64,000 nt of DNA from Sweltsa coloradensis (lineage: Eukaryota; Arthropoda; Insecta; Plecoptera; Chloroperlidae), in contig JAMZAV010003168.1 in the NCBI GenBank assembly GCA_024449915.1, positions 1-64,000 on the forward strand. The letters are read 5' to 3'. The notes under the pieces are model-generated. The model saw only the letters and a program-made list of their open reading frames with translations. It did no database searches and was not told the origin of the DNA. Position numbers and translations under genes: made by a program. Shown here piece after piece: positions 23,616 to 35,820 of this stretch; the stretch's first letter is position 1; every line of letters begins with the position of its first letter.

Positions 23616-24495
23616 TCCTACAGCTGTCGGATAACTCGTGCTGTATCACGCGGAGCGTTGATTACTTCGTAAAGGCAATGCGTTTTTTTTTTACCATCTA
23701 CGTCTATTTACGTCACGATGGATCAAAGGAAAAGGTAAAAGACAAGACTATGCAAAAGGGAAGAAAATGAGATGTCTGTTTTATTTATTCATAAACTAGA
23801 AGCGTGGCTAGAAGATGTTACAGGACAGAAAAAATCCATGGACGGGTAATTTTCTTGCGTATATAGTTTCTAGTTGTAGATAATCTTCTATATCTGATTG
23901 GGAATATACGTGTATGTTTGTGCCCCCCCCCCCTCCCCCCCCCAATCAATACCAGGATTAAGGTTAAGGGCAATTATTGCACAATTGAGCTAAGAACATA
24001 ATATTCTAAACTAATGAATCAGTCACACCATTGTGTACGAAGGGCTGGATGTTATTGGATGAGCAAAGCGAAGACTTCAATGTCACTACCCCCCCCCCCC
24101 CCCAAATCAGATCGGATGTTTTTTTTGTTTGTTTGTTTTAGTTTTGTTTTTTGTTTGTTTTTTGTCTGTTCACATCTCTACCGGGCAAACAGCATATTAT
24201 GCGATCTTAATGAAATTGGAGAGAACCTTCGAAATCTCTGAACTTAGACCTGCCATGTTTTTTGGTACAATCGTAGAAATAATTCTCATGAATATCGTAA
24301 TTTAACGATGTTTTTTCGATTTTTAGTGCGATATTTTCGTGACATTTGGGTCGATTCTGACCAAACGGGTAGGGCTACAACGTTCATATTTTACATGTAC
24401 ATTAAAAAGGTTATGGTGATGTAGTGCCTTTTGAAAGAAAAAGTTGAAAAATTTAGCCTGAATCTATAGAATAAAGGTTTTAATTTGAGTTTTTT

Positions 24496-24947
24496 TTGGA
24501 TGAGCGTAGCGATCGAAGCGAAGATTCCATTTCACAACACTGGAGAAAAAAATCCGGAATGTTTTTTTTTTTCTTTTTTTTGTATTTTTGTGTGTCTGTG
24601 AACACGATTCCGGCTAAACCAATACTCCAATTGCGATGAAATTTTATAGAGGTCTATGAAATCTCTGAACGAAGAACTGCACGGGGGGAAAAATCGATCG
24701 AAAAATTATTTCTCATGAAAATCGCAATTTTACGATTTTTTTCGATTTTTAAAAAATTCTTCGACTTATAACATCTACATGCTTTATCCGATTGTAATGA
24801 TTTTTTCACAGAACCTTAATTTAATGAATTAATATATTCGTGTGAAATTTGAGCGCAATCGAAAAATTATCTATTAAAAAATTGTAATTTTACGCTTTTT
24901 TCGTTCATCAACGCCATCAACGCGGCGGGACTTAAGCGTTTTCCTAG
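24496..24947 (+). mobile_element. Nested Helitron-like element, 452 bp (short copy)
   Basis: TTGGATGAGCGTAGCGATCG to ACTTAAGCGTTTTCCTAG. It is inserted in the T-run of the outer copy; the flanks rejoin as GTTTTTT/TAGGTATAG as in sister copies. Most of the 3' half of the body is deleted. Confidence 0.82.
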
Positions 24948-25048
24948 TAGGTATAGAATAACATTAGCAAGTAACAATAGAAACTTGACTACAATCACCT
25001 ACAATGCGTTCAAAAAGCACTTGCAAATGTAAAGAGATCCCACGCACA

Positions 25049-25577
25049 GTGGCGGAACACAGGCGTCCGCAGGGTCGACAACTGCGGGCGGGCCCAGGCC
25101 GTTTCGGGGGCACGTTAAAAAAACTCAGTAAAGAAAAACAGTATTTATTCACTCTGTTTGGAAAATATAGTATTTGTTTTTGCGGCTAAAATGACCGTTT
25201 TGTGAATCTAGCGGTTTGAAGATGAAAATATCTAGCTGATATTTAGGAACTTTTAGCGTCCACCACACAACAACTACAACTCACAAAAACGACATTATTT
25301 TGGTATTGCATTCAGCCCACAACTTTTTTCTAGAACGTACAAACGCACTCTAAAAACCTGATTTTCAAATTTTTCGCCTGCGTCGCTATTGTTGGGGGGC
25401 TTTTCCCCCAAACCCTCGTGATTGGTCCCTACATGATATCCCCAACATATTATATATCCCGCCCGGGATGAGAAGCCTAAATTTAAAACTGAGCCTATGC
25501 ATGTTTGTGTGTAATATATTAGAGGGGCCCCCATAGAAATTTTGCGGGCGGGCCCATGAAAAGAAATTCCGCCACTG
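25049..25577. mobile_element. hAT-type element, 529 bp, 8-bp duplication
   Basis: CAGTGGCGGAA...TTCCGCCACTG inverted ends with CCCACGCA duplicated at 25041-25048 and 25578-25585. CCCACGCAAAC is uninterrupted in sister copies of the outer element. The interior is GC-rich near both ends (GGGCGGGCCCA); no transposase frame. Confidence 0.92.
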
Positions 25578-25744
25578 CCCACGCAAACAAGAAACTTATA
25601 AAAAAGCTCATCCATCAACGCGACTAAAAAAAAGATTTGCGAAGCGGCCTAGTTTACAAAATGTCGTCAAAATGTGACGCGTGTTACCCACTCCACTCAG
25701 CACCCTCGAGAGAACCATCTATTTTTCTGCGTCTTAGGGCTTTA

Positions 25745-26315
25745 TTGGATGAGCGAAGCGAAAACCTCAATTTCACTGACCCCCAAAAAAATTAGCTTGG
25801 GGTTTTTCTTTTTTTTGTCCTTTTGTCTGTTCGCTCTCTACTGGGCAAACGGCATATGCGATCTCGATTAAAATTTTAGGGCACCTTCGAAATCTCTGAA
25901 CTTAGACCTGCCAGGTTTTTGGGTACAATCGGAGAAATATTTCTCATGAATATCGTACTTTTACGATTTTTTCTATTTTTAGTGCGATATTTTCGTGACA
26001 TTTGAGCCGATTCTTACCAAACAGGTAGGGCTACAAAGTTCATATTTTTCATGGACATTAAGGTTGTGGTGATGTAGTACCCCTTGAAAAAAAAAGTTAA
26101 AAAGTTAGTTAGAATCCATAGAAATAAAGGTTTTAATACAGGTTTTTTGAGGTATATAATAACAATTAACAAGTAACAAGAGAAACTTTACAGCAATCAC
26201 CTACAATGCGTTCAAAAAGCACTTGCAAAAGTAAAGAGATCCCATGAAAACTAAAAACTTACAAAAATGCTTATCCATCAACGCGACTAAAAAAAGCGTT
26301 CGCGAACCTGCCTAG
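25745..26315 (+). mobile_element. Helitron-like element, second body class, 571 bp
   Basis: TTGGATGAGCGAAGCGAAAA to AGCGTTCGCGAACCTGCCTAG-like end at 26315, loop type GACTAAAAAA. The shortest near-complete copy of its class. Confidence 0.83.
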
Positions 26316-26529
26316 TTTAAATAATATCGAGTGCTTTGGAACCAAAGAGATATACGTAGCCTCTGAAAATCTGTGCTATTCGACTTACGAGAAAGTAGTT
26401 ACTCAAATGAATTATATGAATTTGTCACAGGAAGAAGCAAATCAATCTTCAAGAAATGAACAGGAAACCTTCGAAAGTATTTGTTTAGATCTGATATACA
26501 TTTTATTTATTACAACCGGAGAAAATGTG

Positions 26530-26765
26530 TGAATTTAAAAATAAACACTCACAAGTTTGTGGAACTGTTTAACTTTGGTCAATGAAGATTGTCTAGATTT
26601 GTTTCGTGGTAAACAATATCCAACACATAACAAAAAACTAGTAAAGAGACACCCAGACCTTATACAATCAAAAGCAATGAGATCTAAAAGAAATGCCAAG
26701 CTTATTGTACACTCCCACATTTTCGCCACTTTGCCCTGAGTGACTGTATCCTTGCAAAGCGTGGC
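26530..26765 (+). repeat. Diverged arm of the 99-1972 type palindrome
   Basis: Shares CACATAACAAAAAACTAGTA, AATGAGATCTAAAAG and a GCAAAGCGTGGCAAAAT-like block with 1086-1250. The inverse arm may be the fragment near 28540-28640. Confidence 0.5.
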
Positions 26766-26849
26766 AAAATTTATTTATTTAATTATTTATTTAACGTCTA
26801 TCCTATTCAGTTAAAAAACTGATTTACAAAGGAGGACAACCGGCCGATT

Positions 26850-27130
26850 TTGACTAAACGGGTGGGGCTACAACGTTTATATTTTACAATGACATAAAGA
26901 TTAAGGTGATGTAGTACCTCTGGAAAGAAAAAGTTGAAAAAGTTGGTCAAAATTCATAGAAATAAAGGTTTTAATATAAGCCTTATACAGATGTATAATG
27001 AACAAGTAATATCAAGTAACTATAGAAAAAGTAAGGAGATTCCAACTAAAAACGTAATCATTGGACATAAATATTCCAAAAAGGCTCATCCATCAACGCG
27101 ACTGGAAAAATCGTTCGCGAAGCGGCCTAG
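26850..27130 (+). mobile_element. 3' half of a Helitron-like element
   Basis: Body from GATTTTGACTAAACGGGTGG to the hairpin (loop GACTGGAAAAA-like) and GCGAAGCGGCCTAG at 27130. The 5' end is absent. The following 27137-27290 is an inverted version of the same body, making a local palindrome. Confidence 0.7.
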
Positions 27131-27136
27131 TTAAGT

Positions 27137-28478
27137 GGAATCTCATTACTTTTTCTATAGTTATTTGTTATTACTTGTTAATTATAATCCTGTAAAAGGA
27201 TTAAAATGATTTTATTAAAACCTTTATTTCTATGAATTTTGCCAAATTTTTCAAAATTTTCTTTCAAGAGGCACTACATCACCAAAATCTACGTCATTGG
27301 ATGAGCGAAGCGAAGAACTTCAATTTCACTTAGCCCCAAAAAATTTAGCTCGTTTTTTTTTATTTTTTTGTTTGTTTGTTTGTATTTTTGTCTGTTTAAT
27401 CGCTCTCTACCGGAAAAACGGCATAACGATCTTGATGAAAATTGGAGGAGACCTTCGAAATCTCTGAACATAGAGCTGTATTGTTTTTGGGTACAATCGA
27501 AAAAATATTTCTCATGAATATCATACTTTTAAGATTTTTTTTTTGTGCGATTTTTTTGTACCATTTGGGCCAATTCTGACCAAAAGGGTGGGGCTTCAAC
27601 GTTCACATTATAGATGGACACTAAGGTTATGGTGATGAAGTACCTTTTGAAAGAAAAAGTTGAAAAATTTTAGCCAGAATCTATAAAAATAAAGCTTTTA
27701 ATATAAGTTTTTTTTGATTTTTTGTGCGATATTTTCGTGCCATTTTGGTTAATTCTAACCAAACGAGTGGGGCTTCAACGTTCATATCATACATGGACAT
27801 TAAGGTTATGGTGATGAAGTACATTTTGTAAGAAAAAGTTGAAAAAGTTAGCCAAAATCATCACCTACAATGCGTAGGCAGCAAAACAAAGCACTTGCAA
27901 AAGTAAAGATATCCCACGCAAACTAAAAACTAAAAAACGCTCATCCATCAACGCGGCGGGACTTAAGCGTTTTCCTAGTGTAAAATATGAACGTTGTAGC
28001 CCCACCCGTTTGGTCAAAATCGGCCCAAATATCACGAAAATATCGTATTTAAAACCGGAGAAAAAATCGTAAAAGGACGATTTCTATAAGTAATATTTTT
28101 CAAATGCTTCTAAAATCACTACATATATATAATTTCAGTGATTTTAAAGGCTCCCATAAAGTTTCATTAATATCGGAGTAGCCGTTTGCCAAATATCACG
28201 AAAATATCGCATTAAAAAATGAAAAAAATCGTAAAAGTACGATATTCATGAGAAATATTTATTTATTTGTACCCAAAAACAATACACCAAGTAAGTTCAG
28301 AGATTTCGAAGGTCCCCTCCAATTTTCATCAAGATCGCATATGCCGTTTGCCCGGTAGAGAGCGAACAAACAGACGAAAAAAAACTAACAAAAACAAAAC
28401 ACCCGAGCTATTTTTCTTGGGGTAACGTAAGAAAAAAAAACACAAAGTGAAATTGAAGTCATCGCTTCGCTTATCCAA
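27137..28478 (-). mobile_element. Helitron-like element of the second class, split by another copy
   Basis: The minus-strand body runs 27137-27296, resumes at 27979 (TGTAAAATATGAACGTTGTA) and ends CTTCGCTTATCCAA at 28478. Its 3' end is missing. The copy at 27297-27978 lies in it, with CTACGTCA/TGTAAAAT rejoining as in sister copies. Confidence 0.72.
27297..27978 (+). mobile_element. Nested Helitron-like element, 682 bp
   Basis: TTGGATGAGCGAAGCGAAGA to CTTAAGCGTTTTCCTAG. It has a second-class body with the first-class loop GGCGGGACTTAA. Confidence 0.85.
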
Positions 28479-28971
28479 AATGTTCGTGCAAATTTATTTT
28501 GACAAGCTCAGCAAGGAAGCAGTCACAGGGCAAAGTGATGTTGGAGGGTATACATAAGCTTTTGGCACTTCTTTTACTTCTCATTGCTTTTGTTTGGTTT
28601 TTTTGTAAGGTTTGGCTGTACGTTTACAAGTTTTTATGTTATGTGTGGGATCTCATTACTTTTTCAAGTTCTATTGCAAAAATTTTTGTTAAAATTATAT
28701 AATTGTATCAAAGTCAATTTAATTGCAGTCGAAAGCAGGGCCAAATATCTTAGTGGTCCAAAGACTTGTTTTTGTACAATATGTAGGTGATCATTGTCAA
28801 GAAGTTATACTTATTGACTTATTGTTGATGATATACTTGTAAAAGACGGCTTATATTTAAACCTTTCTTTGGAAGCCTTCCTTCAGGGGCAGGGGCAGTG
28901 ATCAAATGGATAAGTTTCTTAGGTCGACGGCCAGAGCTCTTGCATTCCACATTCCATAATACTAGGCCGCT
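28479..28971. repeat. Fragment of the 99-1972 / 38.7-40.7 kb palindrome family
   Basis: 28590-28660 (AAGGTTTGGCTGTACG...TTATGTGTGGGATCTC) and 28735-28890 (CCAAAGACTTG...GGAAGCCTTCC) match arm segments of the larger palindromes in inverted order relative to 38815-38945. No ends recognised. Confidence 0.5.
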
Positions 28972-29525
28972 TCGCGAAAGCTTTTTTTAGTCTCGTTGAT
29001 GGATGATTTTTTTGTATGTTTTTAGTTTGCGTGGGATCTCCTACTTTTGCAAGTGCTTTTTGAACGAATTGTAGGTGATTGTTGTCAAGTTTCTATTGTT
29101 ACTTGTTAATTGCGATTATACACCTCGAAAAACTCATATCATGGATTCTGGCTAACTTTTACATCTTTTTCTTTCAAAAGGCAATACCTACATCACCATT
29201 ACCTTAATGTGTATGGTAAATATGAATGTAGAAGCCTCACTCGTTTGGTCAGAATCGGCCCAAATATCACGAAAATATCTCATTAAAAATCGGGAAAAAT
29301 CGTAAAAATACGATATTCATGAGAATATTTCTTTGATTTTACCCAAAAACGTGGCAGGTCTGAGATCAAAGGTCCCCTCCAATTTTCATCAAGATCGCAT
29401 ATGCCGTTTGCCCGGTAGATCGCGAACAAACAGACAGAAAAACAAACAAACAAACAAAAAAACAAAAACATTTGAGCAAAATTTTTTCAGGGTCAGTGAA
29501 ATTGATCTTCTCTTCGATTATCCAA
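28972..29525 (-). mobile_element. Helitron-like element, second class, 554 bp
   Basis: CTAGGCCGCTTCGCGAAAGC at 28972 to CTTCGATTATCCAA at 29525. Loop type GACTAAAAAA; partner to the copy at 25745-26315 in length and 3' type. Confidence 0.78.
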
Positions 29526-30083
29526 TTATATTTGTCTCGTTTGGTATAGTCTGGCGTTAGTGTGAATCAATTGTGCACTTTTATATAGAGGTCCAAATTT
29601 TTTTATGCGTGTACTTCACCGCAAAATAGTCATTTTTAGACCGGGAGGCAATTGGTCTCCCCATTAATTTAGCAATGTAAATAAAAAAGTAATAAGACTA
29701 GAACATTGCGGAGGAGTCTTGGCATGTGGCACCACTTTTTCCTTTAAATCGACCATGGGGAACTCAAATATGGCACCGGAATTAGAATTTCGTGAATTTC
29801 GAGGCCGTTAATTGCAAATTTTACACATTATAAGGCAATTTTGTTACTAAATTTCTCTGGTATCTACGACAGCCGAGTTGACTGTTATAACATGTAAAAA
29901 GAAAATATGTTATTTATGCGTGTACTAGACACCCCAATAGTCAGTTTTAGGCCGTGAGCCCATTCGACTCTCAATCCATTATGGCGGCCATCTTTAAAGA
30001 TGGCGCCAAAGTGTAATAAGACTACCACATTCCGGGAGCAATCTTGGCATGTGACACCACTCTTTCCATTAAATCGACCATAA

Positions 30084-30851
30084 TTGGATGAGCGAAGCGA
30101 AGACTTCAATTTCACCGACCCCCCAAAAAATTTAGCTCGGTTGTTTTTTTTTTTGTTTTTTTTTGTTTGTTTTTCCGTCTGTTTGTTCGCTCTCTACCGG
30201 GAAAACGGCATATGCGATCTTGATGAAAATTTGACACGACCTTCGTTTTCTCTAAACTTAGACTTGCCACGTTTTTGGGTACAATCGAAGAAATATTTCT
30301 CATGAATATCGTACTTTTACGATTTTTTTCGATTTTTAGTGCGATATTTTCGTGCCATTTGGGCCAATTCTGACCAAACGGGTGGGGCTACAACGTTCAT
30401 ATTTCACATGGACATTAAGGTAATGGTGATGTATTGCTTTCTGAAAGAAAAAGTTGAAAAAGTAAGCCAGAATCGAGAGAAATAAAGCTTTTAATATACG
30501 TTTTTTGACTTTTTGTGCGATATTTTCGTGCCATTTGGGCCAATTCTGACCAAACGGGTGGGGCTACAACGTTCATATTATACATGGGCATTAAGGTTAT
30601 GGTGATGTAGTACCTTTTGAAAGAAAACGTTGAAAAAGTTAGCCAGAATCCATAGAAATATAGCTTTTAATGTAAGATTTTTACGTTAAATAATAACAAA
30701 TTAACAAGAAACAATAGAAACTTGACAACAATCACCTACATAGCGTCGGCAGAAAAACAAAGCACTTGCAAAAGTAAAGATATCCCACGCAAACTAAAAA
30801 CTTTAAAAAAAGCTCATCCATCAACGCGGCGGGACTTTAGCGTTTTCCTAG
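30084..30851 (+). mobile_element. Helitron-like element, second class, 768 bp
   Basis: TTGGATGAGCGAAGCGAAGA to GGACTTTAGCGTTTTCCTAG. Loop GGCGGGACTTTA. Inserted in the palindrome arm after GACCATAA. Confidence 0.88.
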
Positions 30852-30868
30852 TAAACTCAAAGAATTAG

Positions 30869-31627
30869 TTGGATGAGCGAAGCGAAGACTTCAATTTCAC
30901 CGACCCCCCAAAAAGTTTAGCTCGGGTGTTTATTTTTTTATTTATTTTTTTGTTTTTCCGTCTGTTTGTTCGCTCTCTACCGGGCAAACGGCATATGCGA
31001 TCTTGATGAAAATTTGAGGGGACCTTCGAAATCTCTGAACTTATAGACTTGCTAGTTTTTGGGTACAATCGAAGAAATATTTCTCATGAATATCGCACTT
31101 TTACGATTTTTTTTTATTTTAGTGAGATATTTTCGTGACATTTGGGCCGATTCTGACCAAACGGGTGGGGCTACAACGTTCATATTTCACATGGACATTA
31201 AAGTAATGGTGATGTATTGCTTTCTGAAAGAAAAAAGTTGAAAAAGTTAGCCAGAATATATAGAAATAAAGCTTTTAATATAAGTTTTCTGATTTTTTGT
31301 ACGATATTTTCGTGCCATTTGGGCCAATTCTGACCAAACGGGTGGGGCTACAACGTTTATATTATACATGGACATTAAGGTTATGGTGATGTAGTACCTT
31401 TTGAAAGAAAATGTTGAAAAAGCTAGCTAGAATTCATAGAAACAAAGCTTTTAATATAAGTTTTTTACGGTAAATAATACCAATTAACAAGTAACAAAAG
31501 AAACTTGACAACAATCACCTGCGTAGGCAGCAAAACAAAGCACTTGCAAAAGTAAAGATATCCCACGCAAACTAAAAACTTTAAAAAGCTCATCCATCAA
31601 CGCGGCGGGACTTTAGCGTTTTCCTAG
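30869..31627 (+). mobile_element. Helitron-like element, second class, 759 bp
   Basis: TTGGATGAGCGAAGCGAAGA to GGACTTTAGCGTTTTCCTAG, 17 bp after the previous copy. The flanking palindrome sequence resumes at TATTTCGTGAATTTCGAGG. Confidence 0.88.
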
Positions 31628-32817
31628 TATTTCGTGAATTTCGAGGCAGTAAATTGCAAATTTTACACATTTTAAGGCAATTTTGTTGCGAAATTTCACT
31701 GGTTTCTACGACAGCCGAGTTGACTGTAATAACATGTATAGAGACCATATTTTTTTATGTGTGTACTAGACACCCCAATAGTCAGTTTTAGGCCGGGAGA
31801 CCATTCAACTCTCAATCCATTTACTTATGGCGCTATTGGGGTGTCTAGTACACGCAAAAAAAATCTCTGTACATATTATTACAGTCAACTCGGCTATTGT
31901 AGGATCTAGTAATATTTTTATCAAAATTGCCTCAAAATGTGTAAAATTTGCAATTTACAGCCTCAAAATCCAAGTTTTACTAATTTTACTGCCATATTTG
32001 AGTTTATGATGATCGATTTAATACTTAAGATGGTGCCACATGCCAAGATTTCGTCAAAATGTCACGTGCTAGTCTTATTTACACTACAGACGCCATCTTT
32101 ACATATGAGGGGTATAGATTCAAAACCAGGCATCTCCACTTTGACTTTTTCAACACATTGAATTAGTAAGACATGAATAGTAATAGCTTTTTATTTACAT
32201 TGCACATACTGTATAACTAAGAGTCAAGTTCAAAACAAGGCCATATCCAATGATATAATACTATAAAATCAGACATCAAATTCAAAACCAACCAGCTATA
32301 TCCACCTGGCAGTGATTTTCAATTTCGGTCATTTCCAAAATGGAGATGGCTGGTTTTGCTTCTATACCCCTCATATGGCTGCCATAGGAAAATGGATTAA
32401 GAGACGAATGGCCTCCCGGTCTTAAACTAACTATTAAAATGTCTAGTACACGCATACAAAAAATTCTATACATGTAATTACAGTCAACTCGGCTGTCGTA
32501 GAAACCAGTGAATTTTAGTAACAAAATTAATTGCCTGAAAATGTGTAAAATTTGCAATTTACGGCCTCAAAATTCACAAAATTCTAATTATGATGCCATA
32601 TTTGAGTTCCCAATGGTCGATTTAATGGAAAAAGTGTTGCCACATGCCAAGATTCTTCCGAAATGTGGTAGTCTTATTACACTTTGGTGCCATCTTTAGA
32701 GATGGCCGCCATAATGGATTTGATAATTAATGGCGAGACGAATTGCCTCCCGGTCTAAAAATGACTATTTTGGGGTGAAGAACACGCATTGGACCTCTAT
32801 ATAAAAGTGCACAATTG

Positions 32818-33376
32818 GTACTAATGGTGAAACATGGAAGTCGGACTAGTAGTGTTATTGGCGGATACAGGGAGGCGGTGGGGTTTACCCCTTCACCCCC
32901 CCTCTCCCATAACAAGAGATTCCGATTTGTATTGCGTAGCCAATAATATTATGATCACCTAATATGCCAGTTTCGACTATTTAACGCCTAGAACTTTCAA
33001 ACGGACCCTGTACTGGTTTTACAAAACAAACCGTCTCTGAATGATCCGGATCATGTTCTGCGTTGCCAGACGCAAGTACATTAAAATCTTCACAATGCCG
33101 CGTCCCGCGGTCCTAGCCTGTCGTGCATGCTTCTAGACCTAGACACATTCCTGGCAATGTTAGGCATTTTCTAGATAAGCCTAACTTATTTCAACAAAAG
33201 ATAATCAACTAGTATGCAATTGGTAATATAAATCGTTGAATTTTTATTTCATAAAAAACGGACAACTTTTGGAAAAGCAAATTTTTTTTAATCCACTTCA
33301 ACATTTTGAAGAGGAACCTACATGCATTCATTCCTGCCTGGTTAAAAAGTAAATTTACTTAGTGGAATGTAGATAA
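32818..33376. other. Unassigned sequence
   Basis: No gene or repeat recognised. Somewhat higher GC (GCCGCGTCCCGCGGTCCTAG near 33095). Confidence 0.35.
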
Positions 33377-34142
33377 CTAGGAAAACGCTTAAGTCCCGCC
33401 GCGTTGTTGGATAAGCGTGATTAGTGCATTGAGCTGCCTGCCATGTGTTATGCGGATTTTCTGTTGTTCTGTGAAAAAATTATTACTAAGTCGAAGAAAT
33501 TGTTTTAATTAAAATAAATAAATAAAAAATTAAATTTATCATTTATTTCTTTATTAATCGTAATTTTACAAAAGAAAAAAAATCGTAAAATTGCGATTTT
33601 CATAAGAAATAATTATTCGATTGCGCTCAAATTTTACACGAATATATTAATTCATAAAATTAAGGTTCTGTGAAAAAATCATTACAATAGGATAAAGCAT
33701 GTAGGTGTCATAAGTCAAAGAATTGTTTAAAAAAGAAAAAAAACTGTAAAATTTCGATTTTCATGAGAAATAATTTTCGATCCTCAAATTTCACCAATAT
33801 CTTAATTCATGAAATTAAGGTTCTGTGAAAAAACCATTAAAATCGGATTAAGCATGTAGGTGTTATAAGTCGAAGAAATTTTTTAAAAATCGAAAAAAAT
33901 CGTAAAATTGCGATTTTCATGAGAAATAATTTTCCGATTGCGCTCAAAAACGTGGCAGTTCTAAGTTCAAAAATTTCGAAGGCCTCCAGAAAATTTTATC
34001 GCAATTGGAGTATTGGTTTAGCTGTTATCGTGTTAACAAACACACAATAACACATACAGAAAAAAAATAACAAAAATAAAACATTCCGGATTTTTTTCTC
34101 CAGTGTAGTGGTCGCTTCGCTTCGCTCGCTACGCTCATCCAA
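33377..34142 (-). mobile_element. Helitron-like element, 766 bp
   Basis: CTAGGAAAACGCTTAAGTCC to CTACGCTCATCCAA. First-class body, loop GGCGGGACTTAA. It abuts the palindrome that starts at 34147. Confidence 0.86.
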
Positions 34143-34146
34143 CTTA

Positions 34147-34678
34147 CCCCCCCAAATACAAAAATTTGTAAAAAAAAAAAAAAAAACACATTAAAAACGG
34201 CAGCCAAGCTATCCTTCAAAAGTCTTCGGCTGTAAATGCTGTGAGATATAGAAGTTGAGCCAAGCATTTCATTCTTTCTCCCTAGTTTCGCATTGAAAAG
34301 AAGTAAGATCATTTCGCCTGTTGACGAGCGCCAAGCCAACCATTTTCGTGGTAAAAAAAGTAAAAATTTTAAACTCAAAAAAAAATTACTTAGCCATTGA
34401 ATTTGGTTCACTACGAGAACTCTTAAAAAGTCAATGGCCAAGTAATTTTTTTTATGATTTTGAGTTAAAATTTACTTTTTTACCACGAAAATGGTTGGCT
34501 TGGCGCTCTTCAACAGGCGAAATGATCTTACTTCTTTTCAATGCGAAACTAGGGAGAAAGAATGAAATGCTTGGCTCAACTTCTATATCTCACAGCATTC
34601 ACAGCCGAAGACTTTGGAAGGAGAGCTTGGCTGCCGTTTTTTTTTTTTTTTTTTTACAAATTTTTGTATTTGGGGGGG
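34147..34678. repeat. Near-perfect 0.53-kb palindrome
   Basis: CCCCCCCAAATACAAAAATT at the left is inverted as AATTTTTGTATTTGGGGGGG at the right. Pairing covers GGCAGCCAAGCT, CTTCGGCTGTAAATGCTGTG, CAGGCGAAATGATC and AATGGTTGGCTTGGCGCTC to a centre near 34412. A second copy is at 55306-55842. Opposing frames through each arm produce near-identical peptides, an artefact of symmetry. Confidence 0.9.
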
Positions 34679-35036
34679 ATATCACATCTTTTTGTTGTTT
34701 GTTTCATATCAAGGAGTGAAATACGTGAAAACGTGTAAAGGTGGATACAGTGCCTTAAAAACAGATTGTCTAGAAACAAAAGCTACCATCTTTTGTTTTT
34801 GTTTACAATCTGTAGTTTGCAATAACAATGTATTTTATTAAATTTCCTATTTTTAATGTCGTCTTGGGTTTTTGTGTGAATAATTTGCTGGCCGGACTAT
34901 AACACATTGACACACAATTTTAAGCAGCAATTAAAATATCATTTAAATTGTATTAAATACGACCTAATGTTTTCCCCAAAGTTAAGGGTGGTAGGAAACA
35001 GTGGGGGTGAAATATCGTTTGCCTCCCGGCGGATTA
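34679..35036 (+). repeat. Tail segment of the palindrome family
   Basis: ATATCACATCTTTTTGTTG to GAAATATCGTTTGCCTCCCG is repeated at 55843-56175 beside the second palindrome. The palindrome and this tail therefore move or duplicate together. Confidence 0.7.
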
Positions 35037-35804
35037 TTGGATGAGCGTAGCGAGCGAAGCGAAAACTTCAATTTCACTGACCCCTCAAAAAATTTAGCTC
35101 CAATGTTTTTTTGTTTGTTTTTTTTTGTTTTTTTTTGTCTGTTTGTTCGCACGATTCCGGGCAAACGGCATAAGCGATCTTGATGAAAATTGAAGGGGAC
35201 CTTCGAAATCTCTGAACTTAGACGTGCCACGTTTTTGGGTACAATCGAAGAAATATTTCTCATGAATATCGCACTTTTACGATTTTTTTCGATTTTTAGT
35301 GCGATATTTTCGAGACATTTGGGCCGATTCTGACCAAACGGGTAGGGCTACAACGTTCATATTTCACATGGACATTAAGGTAATGGTGATGTATTGCTTT
35401 CTGAAAGAAAAAGTTGAAAGTTAGTCAGAATCTATAGAAATAAAGCTTTTAACATAAGTTTTTTGACTTTTTGTGAGATATTTTCGTGCCATTTGGGCCA
35501 ATTCTGACCAAACGGGTGGGCCTTCAACGTTCATATTCTACATGGACATTAAGGTTATGGTGATGTAGTACCTTTTAAAAGAAAAAGTTGAAAAAGTTAG
35601 CCAGAATCCATAGAAATAAAGCTTTTAATATAAGTTTTACGGTAAATAATACCAATTGACAGGTAACAAAAGAAATTTGACAACAATCACTTACAATGCG
35701 TAGGTAGCAAAACAAAGCACTTGCAAAAGTAAAGATATCCCACGCAAACTAAAAACTTTAAAAAGCTCATCCATCAACGCGGCGGGACTTTAGCGTTTTC
35801 CTAG
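35037..35804 (+). mobile_element. Helitron-like element, second class, 768 bp
   Basis: TTGGATGAGCGTAGCGAGCG to GGACTTTAGCGTTTTCCTAG. The 5' repeat is of the first-class type (GTAGCGAGC unit) on a second-class body. Confidence 0.87.
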
Positions 35805-35820
35805 TTAGTTTCTCATATTG

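Larger units (their letters stand above)
24055..25652 (+). mobile_element. Helitron-like element (second body class) with two nested insertions
   Basis: TTGGATGAGCAAAGCGAAGA at 24055 to GCGAAGCGGCCTAG at 25652 with loop type GACTAAAAAA. Insertions are a first-class Helitron-like copy at 24496-24947 and a hAT MITE at 25049-25577. A poly-C run at 24090-24102 lies in the 5' region. Confidence 0.83.
29568..32817. repeat. 3.25-kb palindrome built of repeated 0.3-kb units
   Basis: CAATTGTGCACTTTTATATA at 29568 pairs with its complement ending 32817. Each arm holds two related units with the landmarks GGCCGGGAGRCAATTGG, GAGTTGACTGTAATAACATG and CTTGGCATGTGGCACCAC. The centre is near 31830, where CCATTTACTTATGGCGC turns the sequence around. 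Two Helitron-like elements (30084-30851, 30869-31627) are inserted in the left arm. No transposase frame is present, so this is a non-autonomous long-inverted-repeat element. Confidence 0.85.

Noticed and set aside
34025..34719. Long frames on both strands around 34.0-34.7 kb with near-identical peptides
   Set aside because: They reflect the palindrome at 34147-34678; each arm reads the same on opposite strands.
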